64,000 nt of DNA from Pseudomonadota bacterium (GCA_023393635.1 JAEWKT010000061.1:62001-126000), one strand, 5' to 3'; counted from the stretch's first letter, positions 46,205 through 57,497 are shown. Program-made: numbers and translations. The notes: generated by a model from the sequence alone, not told the origin.

Positions 46205-46831
46205 TTAATGCGGCACGCCACTATGAAAGCGCAGTTGCTCATCAGGCGAAGTAATTAATTCTGCCTCAAGCTGGCGAAATGTTTCTACTCGAGAAGTAAT
46301 ATCCTCTTTACTGATCGATTGTGCAAGAGCCAGATAATCTTCAAAATGACGTGCTTCGGACTTGAGCAAATATGTGTAAAATCTGGCCAGCTCATCATCC
46401 ACATACGGTACTAACGCTGCAAAACGCTCACAAGACCTTGCTTCTACAAATGCCCCGACAATTAACACATCAACCAAGGCTTGCGGCTCATAGGTTTTAA
46501 TTTCCTTGCGCAACGCACCTGCATAACGTCCTGCTGGGATTGCTTCCCATGCCTGCCCACGCTTGCGCATAATGTCGAGCACTTGTTCATAGTGCAGCAT
46601 TTCTTCACGCACTAGCTGTGCCAGTTTGACCTGTAAATCGGTGTAAAAACCATAGCGGAACATTAAATTAATGGCCGTACTGGCCGCTTTTTTTTCACAG
46701 TTGGCATGATCTTGAATAATTAATGCAATATGTTGCGGTTGTCTGGCTACCTCCAGCCATGCTTTGGGCGTGGCACAACCCAAAAAGGCATGGATCGGCT
46801 GCAATAAATTGTCAATGACAGGTGAACTCAT
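46205..46831 (-). CDS. miaE: tRNA-(2-methylthio-N6-isopentenyl-A37) hydroxylase MiaE
   Basis: 208 residues. A diiron oxygenase that hydroxylates ms2i6A37 in tRNA to the ms2io6A form. Iron-binding carboxylate/His motifs EEMLHYEQV (about 76-84), GAFVEARSCERF and LLKSEARHFEDYL match the MiaE ferritin-like fold. It is 48 bp downstream of pdxJ on the same strand. Confidence 0.92.
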   Translation of the reverse strand: MSSPVIDNLLQPIHAFLGCATPKAWLEVARQPQHIALIIQDHANCEKKAASTAINLMFRYGFYTDLQVKLAQLVREEMLHYEQVLDIMRKRGQAWEAIPAGRYAGALRKEIKTYEPQALVDVLIVGAFVEARSCERFAALVPYVDDELARFYTYLLKSEARHFEDYLALAQSISKEDITSRVETFRQLEAELITSPDEQLRFHSGVPH

Positions 46832-46879
46832 AAATAAACTATAGCGATAGATTAAATAAAAACAATAATATAGGGAAGT

Positions 46880-47602
46880 TTATAACGCAGCTTGTGCAAT
46901 GGCTTGTTTCATGTCGATTACAGCCTGGCGTAAACCAACAAAGATGCTATCACTAATAATGGCATGACCAATATTTAGCTCATAAATGTGCGGTAGCCGT
47001 GCAATGGCCGCCACATTTTGCAGGTTTAAACCATGTCCCGCATTGACCACCAGACGCTGAGCCGCATAATCAACCGCATGGCGAATACGTGCCAGCTCTT
47101 CATCCAGGGCAGTGCCTGTTGCTTCTGCATAAGCTCCCGTGTGCAGCTCTATGGTTGGTGCTCCGCAAGCAATAGCGGCATCAATTTGAACAGGATCGGG
47201 ATCAATAAATAGCGACACATCACAGCCTGCCTGGGTAAGCTTTTTTGTGGCTGCTTTTATTTTCTCAAGCTGGCCTGCCACATCAAGTCCGCCTTCAGTT
47301 GTGAGTTCTTCACGCTTTTCTGGCACCAGGCACACATGTTGCGGCTTAATTTGACAGGCAAAATCCAGCATAAAATCGGTGACGGCAATTTCAAGGTTCA
47401 TGCGGGTTTTTAACAGCGGACGCATTCTAATCACATCGTTGTCCTGAATATGACGACGATCTTCCCGCAAATGCAGGGTAATACCATCGGCACCTGCTTC
47501 TTCACATAATAAAGCAGCTTGCACTGGATCAGGATAAACCGTACCACGTGCTTGTCGTAACGTCGCCACATGGTCAATATTGACGCCCAGTAAAATACTC
47601 AT
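46880..47602 (-). CDS. pdxJ: pyridoxine 5'-phosphate synthase
   Basis: 240 residues, TIM barrel. Condenses 3-amino-2-oxopropyl phosphate and 1-deoxyxylulose 5-phosphate. Family blocks: [52 protein letters not shown] and VNAGHGLN. It is 34 bp after recO in the lepA-to-pdxJ cluster. Confidence 0.96.
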   Translation of the reverse strand: MSILLGVNIDHVATLRQARGTVYPDPVQAALLCEEAGADGITLHLREDRRHIQDNDVIRMRPLLKTRMNLEIAVTDFMLDFACQIKPQHVCLVPEKREELTTEGGLDVAGQLEKIKAATKKLTQAGCDVSLFIDPDPVQIDAAIACGAPTIELHTGAYAEATGTALDEELARIRHAVDYAAQRLVVNAGHGLNLQNVAAIARLPHIYELNIGHAIISDSIFVGLRQAVIDMKQAIAQAAL

Positions 47603-47636
47603 AGACTGTGCAACCTCTTATTTATGTTGACTGAAC

Positions 47637-48338
47637 CTATTTGCCTTGTTGGGCAATCCACAATTCACGACTTTTGAGCGGCTTGTCGTTGAGCAGCACG
47701 GCCAATGCTTTACGATATACCCTTGTTAGCATTGCAATGACTTCTGGCGCAAGCACTTGTTGGGAAAACGCCATATCAGCATTTGCCATGGCCAGTAAAT
47801 GTTTCCCCAGTTCACCTGAATTATTCGGGCTAAATCCTTCACTGGGGGTAAAGCGATAAAGCTGCTCTGGCTGAATATCAATGCCTAAAAAGTCCTGCGC
47901 AAAGTTAATGGCATAGCCTAATTCTGCCAATAGCACTGATTCAAAACGCCGTAAGGCAGCCATTAACGCCAAGTGATTCACATCGGGGATCGGTAAGCTT
48001 TGCAATGTATCTAATAGCTGGCTATAGGCAGCAAATGTATTGGGCATTGCTTCTTCTAATGGTGCCAGACGAACCAATAGTTCATTGGCATAAAAACCTG
48101 CAAACAATGCAGAACCTTGCAAATTTTTAGGCGCGCCTACCCACTCCACTTTGCTCAGGCTTTTTAAAGCAGACTTGCCTGAAGCATACAATAAAACAGG
48201 TTGATACAATGGAATCGCACTACCACGCACCACACCATCTATACGTCCAAACTCAAGCGAAAAAAAATGCACCAATTTGCTGTTTTCGCGATAAGCACGC
48301 TGATGAAGCATAAACCCATGCAAAAGCTGTTGGCGCAA
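47637..48338 (-). CDS. recO: DNA repair protein RecO
   Basis: 233 residues. An OB-fold N-terminus (GFMLHQRAYRENSKLVHFFSLEFGRIDGVVRGS) and a helical C-terminal half. It loads RecA on SSB-coated DNA with RecR. The start codon is TTG at 48338, supported by AGGA 6 nt upstream. The zinc-finger cysteines of some RecO proteins are absent, as in many gammaproteobacteria. Confidence 0.9.
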   Translation of the reverse strand: MRQQLLHGFMLHQRAYRENSKLVHFFSLEFGRIDGVVRGSAIPLYQPVLLYASGKSALKSLSKVEWVGAPKNLQGSALFAGFYANELLVRLAPLEEAMPNTFAAYSQLLDTLQSLPIPDVNHLALMAALRRFESVLLAELGYAINFAQDFLGIDIQPEQLYRFTPSEGFSPNNSGELGKHLLAMANADMAFSQQVLAPEVIAMLTRVYRKALAVLLNDKPLKSRELWIAQQGK

Positions 48339-48400
48339 TGTATTTCCTCATTGATAAACTAAACTAGCCTATTGCAGCACGAAGCGAGTCTGTGTGACAT

Positions 48401-48595
48401 TTATTTTTTGTCATCAGATGAATTATCTTCGCCATCTGGAATCACCGCCCCAACGACTGCGCCTGTTCCCTTGACCACAGCTTTAGTGGTGCCATAGGCA
48501 ACCTTAACAGGCACGGTCACCAGTTTGGTTGCCATACAGCCCTGCAAACTAAACACTAATGTAATACCACTTACGAGAAAAAATAATCTGGTCAT
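48401..48595 (-). CDS. NF038104-type small lipoprotein
   Basis: 64 residues. The signal peptide ends in LVFSLQGC, a lipobox, so Cys19 is lipidated. A short conserved segment TKLVTVPVKVAYGTTKAVVKG and an Asp/Ser-rich tail follow. It matches a small lipoprotein family I know from Acinetobacter, of unknown function, between era and recO. Confidence 0.75.
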   Translation of the reverse strand: MTRLFFLVSGITLVFSLQGCMATKLVTVPVKVAYGTTKAVVKGTGAVVGAVIPDGEDNSSDDKK

Positions 48596-48624
48596 ATTCG
48601 TTTTGCTTGGTGGTGAAATAAGAG

Positions 48625-49701
48625 TTAAATATCGCTGTAACCTAAGCTTTTTAGTGCCCGCTCATCATCCGACCAACCACCTTTGACTTTCACCCATAAG
48701 GTCAGCATCACTTTTTGCTCAAACATTTTTTCCATGTCCACGCGTGCTTCCATCCCAATGAGCTTCAGCTTACGGCCTTTATCGCCAATCACAATGGCTT
48801 TTTGACCCTGGCGCTCGACCAGAATAGTGGCATCAATAAACAAGCAGGCAGGTCTAGGTTTACCTGTTTTTTCACTAATGGTGGCTGGCTCTTCTTTAAA
48901 CGACTCAATTTGTACCGCCAGATCATACGGTAACTCTTCGCCCAACTGACGCATGATTTTTTCACGTATGATTTCACTGGCTAAAAACCGCTCAGAGCGA
49001 TCGGTTAACTGATCGACGCCATACATCGGTGGCGCAAACGGTAAATACTTGGCAATCACCTCATGCAAAAGATCAAGATTAGCACCACGTAACGCCGACA
49101 CAGGCACAATATCACTAAAGTTCATGCGCGTGCCATGCTGTTCAATCAATGGTAATAACTGTCTTTTGTTTTCGACGGTATCTACTTTATTAATCACCAT
49201 AACCACTGGCATTTCGGCATGCTGTAATTTTTCTAATACCAGATCGTCGTCAGGGGTCCATTTCATGCTGTCCACCACAAACAGCACCAAATTGACATCC
49301 CGTAATGCAGATGATGCGGCACGATTCATCATTTTATTAATCGCACGCACTTCTTTTTTGTGCATGCCTGGGGTATCAACATAAATGGCTTGTACATTAG
49401 CGCGTGTATCAATGCCCACAATTTTGTGCCGAGTTGTCTGTGGCTTACGCGAGGTAATAGAGAGCTTTTGGCCAATCAAATGATTCATGAGCGTCGATTT
49501 GCCCACATTGGGACGACCGACAATAGCAACAAAACCACAGCGAAAGTCTGCTGGAATCTCGGCAGGGCTATCTTTAAAAAATTGGCCAATCACATCATCT
49601 GCTACTGGACTATCTTGTGAGGCAGACACTTGGCTGTCAACATTTGGACTAGATGCGTTCTCTTCAGTAGGAGTTTGAGTTTGATTCGGTTGGGTGGTCA
49701 T
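48625..49701 (-). CDS. era: GTPase Era
   Basis: 358 residues, longer than the 301 of E. coli because of an acidic disordered N-terminal extension (residues 1-50). G1 GRPNVGKS (62-69), G3 DTPG, G4 NKVD and a KH domain with [11 protein letters not shown] near the C-terminus are present. It assists 16S rRNA maturation and 30S assembly. The start overlaps the rnc stop by 4 bp. Confidence 0.95.
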   Translation of the reverse strand: MTTQPNQTQTPTEENASSPNVDSQVSASQDSPVADDVIGQFFKDSPAEIPADFRCGFVAIVGRPNVGKSTLMNHLIGQKLSITSRKPQTTRHKIVGIDTRANVQAIYVDTPGMHKKEVRAINKMMNRAASSALRDVNLVLFVVDSMKWTPDDDLVLEKLQHAEMPVVMVINKVDTVENKRQLLPLIEQHGTRMNFSDIVPVSALRGANLDLLHEVIAKYLPFAPPMYGVDQLTDRSERFLASEIIREKIMRQLGEELPYDLAVQIESFKEEPATISEKTGKPRPACLFIDATILVERQGQKAIVIGDKGRKLKLIGMEARVDMEKMFEQKVMLTLWVKVKGGWSDDERALKSLGYSDI

Positions 49702-50378
49702 AATGATGCCTGCTCCAATTGCTTTAAAATAACACTGGCAGCGGTTTGCTCAGCACTACGACGACTAGCCCCCTGCCCAGTTGCTGCAGGAAAATTAGTA
49801 ACTTGACAGTGAATGGTAAAATGCTGATTGGGCGCTTCACCTTGCACCTCAACCAGTTTGTATTCGGGCAATGGTAAATGCCTGCCTTGCAAATATTCCT
49901 GCAAGCGCGTTTTGGGATCTTTTAATGCATCTGTGGGCGCAAGGTTAGTCAAGTACGGGGCATACCATTTTAAAACGATGGGCCGCACTTGTTCTAAATC
50001 ATTACAGTCTAAATAAATGGCACCGATTAATGCCTCAACTGTATCTGCCAAAATAGACTCGCGGTGATGGCCGCCACTTTTCATCTCACCCGTGCTTAAA
50101 ATTAAAGCCTCACCCAACTTTAAATCACGGGCAATGGCTGCCAAAGACTCTTGACGCACTAATGTCGCCCGCATACGGGTCAAACGTCCTTCCTGCTCAT
50201 TCGGAAAACGCTCGTATAAATACTGCGCCACTATCACACCCAGTAACGCATCGCCTAAAAACTCCAATCGCTCATAATTATGCCGCTGGCTGGCTGATCG
50301 ATGTGTTAACGCCTGCTTATATAAAGCAGGCTCCACAAACTGATAGCCCAAACGCGTCAATAAGCGTTGTTGAGTAAT
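49698..50378 (-). CDS. rnc: ribonuclease III
   Basis: 226 residues if translated from ATT 50378, or 220 from TTG 50360. No ATG or GTG is in frame after the DUF4845 stop. ATT gives [14 protein letters not shown], which aligns with the usual RNase III N-terminus and lies 5 bp after that stop, with AGGTGG upstream. The signature [28 protein letters not shown] and the C-terminal dsRBD (QHFTIHCQV...[14 protein letters not shown]) are intact. Confidence 0.93.
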   Translation of the reverse strand: MTQQRLLTRLGYQFVEPALYKQALTHRSASQRHNYERLEFLGDALLGVIVAQYLYERFPNEQEGRLTRMRATLVRQESLAAIARDLKLGEALILSTGEMKSGGHHRESILADTVEALIGAIYLDCNDLEQVRPIVLKWYAPYLTNLAPTDALKDPKTRLQEYLQGRHLPLPEYKLVEVQGEAPNQHFTIHCQVTNFPAATGQGASRRSAEQTAASVILKQLEQASL

Positions 50379-50383
50379 TAAAT

Positions 50384-50770
50384 TTATTTTCCACCTGCCT
50401 TGATCGTACGTTGATCAAAATGCTTTTTAAAGCTTATTACCATGTCTATATTTGCTATAAAATTTTTACGCACTTCATAGTCAGTATCGACTACCAGTCC
50501 GCCATTATAGCTGACCTGCATAATATCTTTTGCTTTGATATCACGCAGATTGTTTAAACTAAACTGCTGCTCAAGAGCACTCATAAAAGCAGCAGGATTA
50601 GTATCATTAGAGTTTTTTAATCGCTCTTCAATAGTCGTATTGATTAAACGATTGTCCCAATATGCTGGCCACGTCACTAGGGCGGCTTTAATTACCAATA
50701 CCGCCAGCATAATGCCAAACATGACTCCCCAGTAGGACACCCCACGTTGCGCACGAATATTCATCATCAT
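50384..50770 (-). CDS. DUF4845 membrane protein
   Basis: 128 residues. A positively charged N-terminus and one TM segment (about 10-32, VSYWGVMFGIMLAVLVIKAALV) precede a small periplasmic domain. Proteins of this family are encoded between lepB and rnc in many gammaproteobacteria. Function unknown. Its stop is 5 bp before the candidate rnc start. Confidence 0.82.
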   Translation of the reverse strand: MMMNIRAQRGVSYWGVMFGIMLAVLVIKAALVTWPAYWDNRLINTTIEERLKNSNDTNPAAFMSALEQQFSLNNLRDIKAKDIMQVSYNGGLVVDTDYEVRKNFIANIDMVISFKKHFDQRTIKAGGK

Positions 50771-50808
50771 TATCCTTTTTGAACATGCGACTCAGTTATT
50801 GGCTTAAT

Positions 50809-51627
50809 TTAGTTGATGCTGCCATTTCTTGCAAACGATGGAATATGTAAGCCAGGCTCTTTATGCATCCACACATAAAACGCACGACCTGACAAATTTT
50901 GCTCAGGTACAAAACCCCAAAAACGGCTGTCTGCGCTTTGATCGCGGTTATCGCCCATGACAAAATAATGACCGCTCGGAACCTTCACTTCCCAATGCTG
51001 ACCCTGGGTTGCGGCATATTTGCCATCTTCATTGGCCTGACTATTAATAAATGGCGCAATAGCTGCGGTATTACTGCCATTTAACTCGCGTACCAAATGT
51101 TGACGTGTGCCTAAGTGTTCTTCAAAAAACTGCTCATACTCAGGATTGCCCATATCAACCAGTGGTTTTTTGGTTAAAACCTTACCGTTAATGCTGAGCA
51201 TCCCTTGATCATAAACCACATGATCCCCTGGCAAACCCACCACGCGCTTAATATAATTAATGGAAGGCTTTAACGGATAGCGAAATACGGCAACATCACC
51301 GCGTTCAGGCTCACCTACATTTAAAAACTTGGTATTGCTAATGGGCAGGCGCACACCATAGCTATATTTATTCACTAAAATAAAATCGCCAGTTTGCAAG
51401 GTAGGCACCATGGATTCTGATGGGATATTAAATGGCTCAACCAGAAACGAGCGAATAATCAATACAAACGCAAGCACTGGCCAAAAATCATATGCCCAGC
51501 CAACCAGCATATTTTCATGACCACGACCTTTAAGCTCGCGCTGTTTCCAGACCAGCTTATCGAGTAACCAGATCACAAAAAACGCTAAGGTTGCTGGCAC
51601 TAATATCAGGTTAAAATCAAAATCCAC
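50809..51627 (-). CDS. lepB: signal peptidase I LepB
   Basis: 272 residues. Two N-terminal TM segments, then the catalytic Ser72 in PSESMVP and Lys near 127 in INYIKRVVGLPGD. GHYFVMGDNRDQSADSR is box E near the C-terminus. It cleaves Sec/Tat signal peptides at the periplasmic face. It is 12 bp after lepA. Confidence 0.96.
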   Translation of the reverse strand: MDFDFNLILVPATLAFFVIWLLDKLVWKQRELKGRGHENMLVGWAYDFWPVLAFVLIIRSFLVEPFNIPSESMVPTLQTGDFILVNKYSYGVRLPISNTKFLNVGEPERGDVAVFRYPLKPSINYIKRVVGLPGDHVVYDQGMLSINGKVLTKKPLVDMGNPEYEQFFEEHLGTRQHLVRELNGSNTAAIAPFINSQANEDGKYAATQGQHWEVKVPSGHYFVMGDNRDQSADSRFWGFVPEQNLSGRAFYVWMHKEPGLHIPSFARNGSIN

Positions 51628-51638
51628 GCTGTAATCCC

Positions 51639-53459
51639 CTATTTCTTATCGACTTGTAATACAGCTAAAAATGCTTCTTGTGGAATTTCCACGCTACCCA
51701 CTTGCTTCATGCGCTTTTTACCTTCTTTTTGCTTGGAAAGTAATTTTTTCTTGCGCGACACGTCACCACCATAACACTTAGCCAACACGTTTTTACGCAT
51801 GGCTTTCACGGTAGAGCGTGCAATCACCTGACCACCAATGGCTGCCTGAATAGCCACATCAAACATTTGCCGTGGAATCAGCTCTTTCATTTTTTCAACC
51901 AGCGCATTACCACGATAACGAGATTCATTGCGATGACAAATCATGGCCAAAGCATCTACTTTTTCGCCATTAATCAGCACATCCACTTTCACCAGATTAG
52001 AGCTTTCAAAACGCACAAAGTTGTAATCTAGCGATGCAAAACCACGTGAAACAGACTTTAATCGGTCAAAGAAATCCATGACCACTTCAGCCATTGGTAC
52101 TTCAAACGTTAAGGAAACCTGATTGCCCAAAAATTTTAATTCTTTTTGTACGCCACGACGCTCAATACATAAGGTCATCACGTTACCCAGATATTCTTGC
52201 GGCACTAAAATATTACACTCAGCAATCGGCTCGCGCAGATCTTCTACCGTACCGCCTTCAGGCATTTTAGACGGGTTATCAATATAAATCAGCTCGCCAT
52301 TTTTCTTAATCGCTTCATAAATAACGGTGGGGGCTGATGTAATTAAATCTAGATTATATTCACGCTCTAAACGTTCCTGCACAATTTCCATATGCAGCAT
52401 GCCCAAAAAGCCACAACGGAAACCAAAGCCTAAGGCGTCAGAACTTTCGGGTTCAAAAAACAAAGCCGCATCATTAATGCGCAATTTTTGCAGGGCTTCG
52501 CGAAAGGCTTCAAAGTCACTTGAATCAATGGGAAATAAGCCTGCATAAACTTGAGGTTTAACTTTTTTAAACCCAGGCAGAATAGCAACATCTGGGGTAG
52601 CACTTAAAGTAATGGTATCGCCTACAGGCGCCCCAAAAATATCCTTAATGCCTGCGATGACAAAGCCAACTTCACCTGCTTCCAAGATGCCTGTTTCAAA
52701 ATGCTTGGGCGTAAATACGCCCACAGAACCCACCAGATGACTCTGGCCAGTGGATTTAATCAGCATTTTGTCGCCTTTTTTAATACGGCCCTGTTTTACG
52801 CGCACCAGTGACACCACGCCTAAATAATTATCGAACCATGAGTCAATAATTAAAGCCTGTAGCGGCGCCTCACGATCACCTACAGGCGCAGGAATTCGCT
52901 CTACCAAGGCTTCTAATAGCTCATCAATACCAATACCAGACTTGGCTGAAACCCGTGGTGCATCTTCTGCTTCAATCCCAATAATTTCTTCAATTTCCTT
53001 GATCACACGTTCAGGCTCAACCTGCGGTAAATCAATTTTATTGAGTACTGGGACAACTTCTAATCCCTGATCAATGGCGGTATAGCAATTTGCCACTGAT
53101 TGCGCTTCAACCCCTTGCGCGGCATCTACCACCAACAACGCACCTTCACAGGCCGCTAGGGAGCGAGATACTTCATAAGAAAAATCGACGTGGCCTGGCG
53201 TATCAATAAAATTCAACTGATAACGCTGACCATTGGGATGGTTGTAATATAAAGTCACTGAATGTGCTTTAATGGTGATTCCACGCTCACGCTCAAGATC
53301 CATGGAATCTAGTACTTGTGCCTGCATCTCACGTGCTTGCAAACCACCACACGTTTGAATAAAGCGATCAGCTAAAGTAGATTTGCCATGGTCAATATGG
53401 GCAATAATAGAAAAGTTACGAATATTCTCTATTTTACAGTTACTTGCATTACTTGACAT
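51639..53459 (-). CDS. lepA: elongation factor 4 LepA
   Basis: 606 residues. A translational GTPase that aids initiation and 30S biogenesis. Visible: G1 [10 protein letters not shown]3 DTPGHVD, G4 NKID, and the LepA C-terminal domain with [28 protein letters not shown]. Length is normal. It leads the lepA-lepB cluster. Confidence 0.97.
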   Translation of the reverse strand: MSSNASNCKIENIRNFSIIAHIDHGKSTLADRFIQTCGGLQAREMQAQVLDSMDLERERGITIKAHSVTLYYNHPNGQRYQLNFIDTPGHVDFSYEVSRSLAACEGALLVVDAAQGVEAQSVANCYTAIDQGLEVVPVLNKIDLPQVEPERVIKEIEEIIGIEAEDAPRVSAKSGIGIDELLEALVERIPAPVGDREAPLQALIIDSWFDNYLGVVSLVRVKQGRIKKGDKMLIKSTGQSHLVGSVGVFTPKHFETGILEAGEVGFVIAGIKDIFGAPVGDTITLSATPDVAILPGFKKVKPQVYAGLFPIDSSDFEAFREALQKLRINDAALFFEPESSDALGFGFRCGFLGMLHMEIVQERLEREYNLDLITSAPTVIYEAIKKNGELIYIDNPSKMPEGGTVEDLREPIAECNILVPQEYLGNVMTLCIERRGVQKELKFLGNQVSLTFEVPMAEVVMDFFDRLKSVSRGFASLDYNFVRFESSNLVKVDVLINGEKVDALAMICHRNESRYRGNALVEKMKELIPRQMFDVAIQAAIGGQVIARSTVKAMRKNVLAKCYGGDVSRKKKLLSKQKEGKKRMKQVGSVEIPQEAFLAVLQVDKK

Positions 53460-53585
53460 TCAATAAAACTCAGCAGTATGTACAGCTATTTGTACACAGA
53501 ATATTTTTAGCAGCATTCAATTGAATGCGAGCGTTAGTAAGTGATGGGCGATTATAGCAGACAAAGAAAAGTGCGCCTAACCATA

Positions 53586-53984
53586 TTAAGGCACTGCATA
53601 GGCCTTTTTAAATTCTTCTGGCATACGAACAGGGCGGCCAGTGGACATTTTCACGCAAACCCAATGCGTTGATGCTTCAAATACTTTTTTATTGTCGTGC
53701 TGGCGAATAATTTCATAGTGACGGTATAAGTTAAAACCATCATTTTTTGTTAGCCACGTATTTAAGGTTAACTGATCATCTAAAAAACAGGCGGACAAAT
53801 AAGTCAACTGATGGTGGCGCGCAACCATCGCTGCATCCAGCCGCTGATACGCAGATAAATCTAGACCTAAATATTGTGAATGTGCCCAGGCAGCATCTTG
53901 CATCCACTGTAAATACATGACGTTATTTACATGACCCAAACCATCTAAATGGTGAGGCCCGACAGGAACAATAAAGCTAAACAT
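53586..53984 (-). CDS. acyl-CoA thioesterase (4-hydroxybenzoyl-CoA/YbgC type)
   Basis: 132 residues, single hot-dog fold. The catalytic segment HHLDGLGHVNNVMYLQWMQDA matches the YbgC/FcbC family. It hydrolyses short acyl-CoAs. It lies 8 bp after kpsS on the same strand, so it may be cotranscribed with the capsule genes. Confidence 0.82.
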   Translation of the reverse strand: MFSFIVPVGPHHLDGLGHVNNVMYLQWMQDAAWAHSQYLGLDLSAYQRLDAAMVARHHQLTYLSACFLDDQLTLNTWLTKNDGFNLYRHYEIIRQHDNKKVFEASTHWVCVKMSTGRPVRMPEEFKKAYAVP

Positions 53985-53992
53985 ACGCTATA

Positions 53993-55237
53993 TTAGGACT
54001 TGGCTTTTTGGGCGGTTTGCTCCACTGCGGTAGCCCCAAACGTATTGATGGGTTTTATCATCCACGGTGATAACCCATAGTAAGACCCATTTAATTGTGA
54101 ATAATGCACCAGCGTATGGCGAAAACGACGGTAAGCTAAGCGATTAACCCGACCAGGATTACCCCAGAACTGATCTAGTGTGCCCTGATAGGTAAGTCTG
54201 GGTAAATTGTAAATAGCCCGCCCCATGGTCTTTACAGGACGATCATGAAATAAGGCCTGCAAGCCCGTCGTACTATTAATCGTAATTAAAGCCACGCTAT
54301 GCTTTAACAAGGTGGGTAGATGCACATCGCATACATAATGAACCCGATCACTTACCCCTAAAGTTAAGGCATGTTTTCGTATTAAATAACCATAATGCCG
54401 ATAACCGCGATCCATCGGATGATGCTTAAGTACTAAATGTTTATGAGATGGCGCATGGTTGGCAAAAGAAGTCAGCACCTCAACAATAAATTCTTTCACG
54501 TCATGATAATCACTGTGCACACGCACCTGGCTGTCATTATGCACTTGTAGCGCAACCACAAAATAATGTTTATCGTATTTTTTTATAATATCTAAAAAGC
54601 GATGTGGCTCGATGTGAAAATTGATAGCACGCCTGACCAAAGAGCGTAACCAGCAGAACACTTCTGCCAATGGATGAATCAAACGGTGATGTCGATAAAA
54701 AGGAAACAGCCAAAAGAATAATGCCCACATTATATAATATGTGAGTGCAGATTGAACAAGCAGTCGATAGTTAGAATTTACTGGCGTAGGCCGATCAGGT
54801 AATGGTAGCTCATTGGTTAAGCTTAAAAACCGCTGTTTTACATCCGAATAGTCATTGACCCCACCGCGCTCAAGAGTGATGTAATTCGGTCGAATATAAC
54901 CCTCTTCAAATACAAAAAAGTTAATTCCTAGCTCTTGCGCTAATATTTTGGCCTCGACATGATAAAAACGGCAATCACCAAAGCAAACCACAGCATCAAT
55001 ATTTAGTTCAAGTAAATGATCTTTTAACCAATTTCTAAAATGGCTTAGACGCCCATAATAATTGAAGGTATTACTGCCGTGATAAAAAAACCAGTCACCT
55101 GCATTAAAATTTACTTTATAACATTCAATAGCATACGACTCCAGCCAGCCACTCAGCTGTTGAAAGAAACTTCCCATTGGGCCTTGCAACAGCAGCACTT
55201 TACGAGCACTTAAAAGCTCATCGACTGGCAAGCTCAT
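53993..55237 (-). CDS. kpsS: capsule lipid-linker Kdo transferase KpsS
   Basis: 414 residues. The N-terminal segment LLLQGPMGSFFQQLSGWL, VFEEGYIRPNYITLE and the later HLVLKHHPMDRGYRHYG match KpsS/LipB, which adds the first Kdo to lyso-phosphatidylglycerol. It works with KpsC. One segment (about 150-185) is hydrophobic. It lies 78 bp after kpsC. Confidence 0.9.
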   Translation of the reverse strand: MSLPVDELLSARKVLLLQGPMGSFFQQLSGWLESYAIECYKVNFNAGDWFFYHGSNTFNYYGRLSHFRNWLKDHLLELNIDAVVCFGDCRFYHVEAKILAQELGINFFVFEEGYIRPNYITLERGGVNDYSDVKQRFLSLTNELPLPDRPTPVNSNYRLLVQSALTYYIMWALFFWLFPFYRHHRLIHPLAEVFCWLRSLVRRAINFHIEPHRFLDIIKKYDKHYFVVALQVHNDSQVRVHSDYHDVKEFIVEVLTSFANHAPSHKHLVLKHHPMDRGYRHYGYLIRKHALTLGVSDRVHYVCDVHLPTLLKHSVALITINSTTGLQALFHDRPVKTMGRAIYNLPRLTYQGTLDQFWGNPGRVNRLAYRRFRHTLVHYSQLNGSYYGLSPWMIKPINTFGATAVEQTAQKAKS

Positions 55238-55315
55238 ATCGCGCCTTTATTTACTTGAACTATCACTATAATAACCCATAATGCGGTCTATATTGAATAT
55301 TTAGCTTTATTTCAA

Positions 55316-57331
55316 TTAACGTTTATAAATAATAAATGCACGTAAACGTGCTATCCAAGAACGCTTTTTAAGGTTTTTGGTTTGTTGTAACGTCTTACGC
55401 TGTTCAACTAGATAAGCGATGGCTTGCTCAGGAGTGGCCAAATAATCGCTATGTGGGTATGGTAGTTTGTATAACGGATACTCTACTAAAGCTCCATATA
55501 CCAACTCATCAAGGCTTAAGCGTTTTTGCCGCCTTACACATTCAATACGATCGGTGGTTAAACCCCACCCCGCATAAAATGGTAAACCATAACAGTAGAC
55601 TTTCTTATGGCGTAGTAATGCTTCAAATCCAGTTAACGAACTAATAGTATGTACTTCATTAATTTTTTCTAAACAGCTTGGCATATCCAGTTTATAAATC
55701 ACAGAATCAGCGTATTTATTTAGCGCGTCACTATCAATTCTTCCTGGCCTTAAACCTGCCACCACATCAGGATGCGGTTTATAAATAATCCAGGCATCAG
55801 GATGATTTTTTCGCACTGCTTGCAATAAGGCTAAATTGGTATAAATACCACATCCACCTAGCCGCACAGAAGCATCGTCTTCTACTTGCCCAGGCACTAA
55901 AATAATAGTTTTTTCCAACGGAATATCAGGCCAATCTTCAGCCTCACCGACATTATACTTGCTCAGCTGATGTGCCACTAGTTGTTGCCTTAAGTTAGAG
56001 GCACGCATTTGCTGCGCAGCATTAAGCTTAATATAATTTAAAACAGTTTCTAGACGAGAAGGTTTGGACGCATCATAATAAATCCCTTGATCATCTAACA
56101 CCAATGATAATGGTCGTATTAAGTTAGCACCTAGCCCGACTGAACGAATAAAACCATCTTCCATACGCCAGACTTTGGCTTGCTGATTTTGTTGTAATCT
56201 TTCCCGTTGCTTTATTTTTTTATTACCCCAAATAATATAATGTGTATTTGGTTGAGCAGTTTTAGGAAAAATTCTTTTGAAACTAATGGAGTTAGATGCC
56301 TGACGTAAATAATCTTTAATAAATTTTCGCTTCCAGCGACTAAAACCTAAAGCCTTTACTTGTCCCCCAAGAATATCATTCCAGTGCTTTTGGTAAGCGA
56401 TTAACTCAATAATCTCTTCAAGTTCACAGCGTTGTCCTGTATTTGGGTTCACATAACGTGCATAGTCAAAATACGCAGCACTAAACAGCTGCGTTAAGCT
56501 ACGTTCAACTTGCCGTCGTCCTTGTAATATCTCCAAGGACGCAAAACGATCATTGGTTAAGCCCCAGCCTGCATACCATGGCACACCGAAACAATGCACT
56601 TTTTTGCCCAGCATCAATGCTTCAAAACCCATGTGCGAGCTCACCACATACACCTCATCCATTTGCCCTAATAGACTAATGGGATTACAGTTTTGAGTAA
56701 GCACTTTAACTTGTTTATCTTGAGCAAGTTTTGAGGTATCGAAGTGTCCTTGTTTTTTACCTGATATCACATCGGGATGTACTTTTAGCCAAATTACCGC
56801 GTGTGGATGATCCAGTTTTGCTTGTTGTAGCATTTTTTCAAACGTTTTTGGGTTTGCGCCAGCAAATTTAATAGATTGGTCACCAAGAGTTTGATCAATA
56901 ACCAAAATATTCTTTTTATCCACTTCAATAGGTAATTTAATTAAAGGTGCATGATTATATTTTGATAATTGATGATGCTTAATCAGTGTCATAGCACGTT
57001 CGGCACGCGTCGGCTCTTCTTTACCTATCTCAATAAGCTTTTCTAAAGTTGAGGCTTGGTGAGAGTCAAAGTAAATGCCCAGCTCATCAACAATGAGCGA
57101 TAAAGGTTGATACCCTTGCACCCCTAATCCTATTGAACGAATAAAGCCATCTTCTAAGGTGATCAAGGGGAGATTATATTTAATGGAGTATTCTTGCGCT
57201 TTATAAAAACTGGGACGACGGCCCCAGCCAGCGATGTAAGTGTTTGATTTAACCTCCTTGACCTTTATCAAACCTAAAAAAACTTCTAAGTTTTTAATTT
57301 TTGCAATTGCTAATGAAGTAATAAAATACAC
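55316..57331 (-). CDS. kpsC: capsule poly-Kdo transferase KpsC
   Basis: 671 residues, two tandem halves. Each has the set WGRRPS/IWGNKK, LEDGFIRSIGLG or MEDGFIRSVGLG, HPD near a lysine (WLKVHPDVISGKK, YKPHPDVVAGLRPG) and FYAGWGLTTDR or WYAGWGLTNDR. KpsC carries two Kdo transferase sites that build the beta-Kdo linker of ABC-type capsules. The start is GTG at 57331 with no SD, so the N-terminus is uncertain by a few residues. Confidence 0.92.
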   Translation of the reverse strand: MYFITSLAIAKIKNLEVFLGLIKVKEVKSNTYIAGWGRRPSFYKAQEYSIKYNLPLITLEDGFIRSIGLGVQGYQPLSLIVDELGIYFDSHQASTLEKLIEIGKEEPTRAERAMTLIKHHQLSKYNHAPLIKLPIEVDKKNILVIDQTLGDQSIKFAGANPKTFEKMLQQAKLDHPHAVIWLKVHPDVISGKKQGHFDTSKLAQDKQVKVLTQNCNPISLLGQMDEVYVVSSHMGFEALMLGKKVHCFGVPWYAGWGLTNDRFASLEILQGRRQVERSLTQLFSAAYFDYARYVNPNTGQRCELEEIIELIAYQKHWNDILGGQVKALGFSRWKRKFIKDYLRQASNSISFKRIFPKTAQPNTHYIIWGNKKIKQRERLQQNQQAKVWRMEDGFIRSVGLGANLIRPLSLVLDDQGIYYDASKPSRLETVLNYIKLNAAQQMRASNLRQQLVAHQLSKYNVGEAEDWPDIPLEKTIILVPGQVEDDASVRLGGCGIYTNLALLQAVRKNHPDAWIIYKPHPDVVAGLRPGRIDSDALNKYADSVIYKLDMPSCLEKINEVHTISSLTGFEALLRHKKVYCYGLPFYAGWGLTTDRIECVRRQKRLSLDELVYGALVEYPLYKLPYPHSDYLATPEQAIAYLVEQRKTLQQTKNLKKRSWIARLRAFIIYKR

Positions 57332-57497
57332 AAAGCACCATAAAAAATTCGTAACATTTAACTCAGCAATTAAAAATCTACTGCTAGATGTTCTAACTTT
57401 TTAAATACTACACACATAGTTGAACTCGCCTAAAATACTTCTTTATCCTTAAGAGTAGAAGTTAAGACGAGTTGTATGTGATTAATAGATGAATAAG

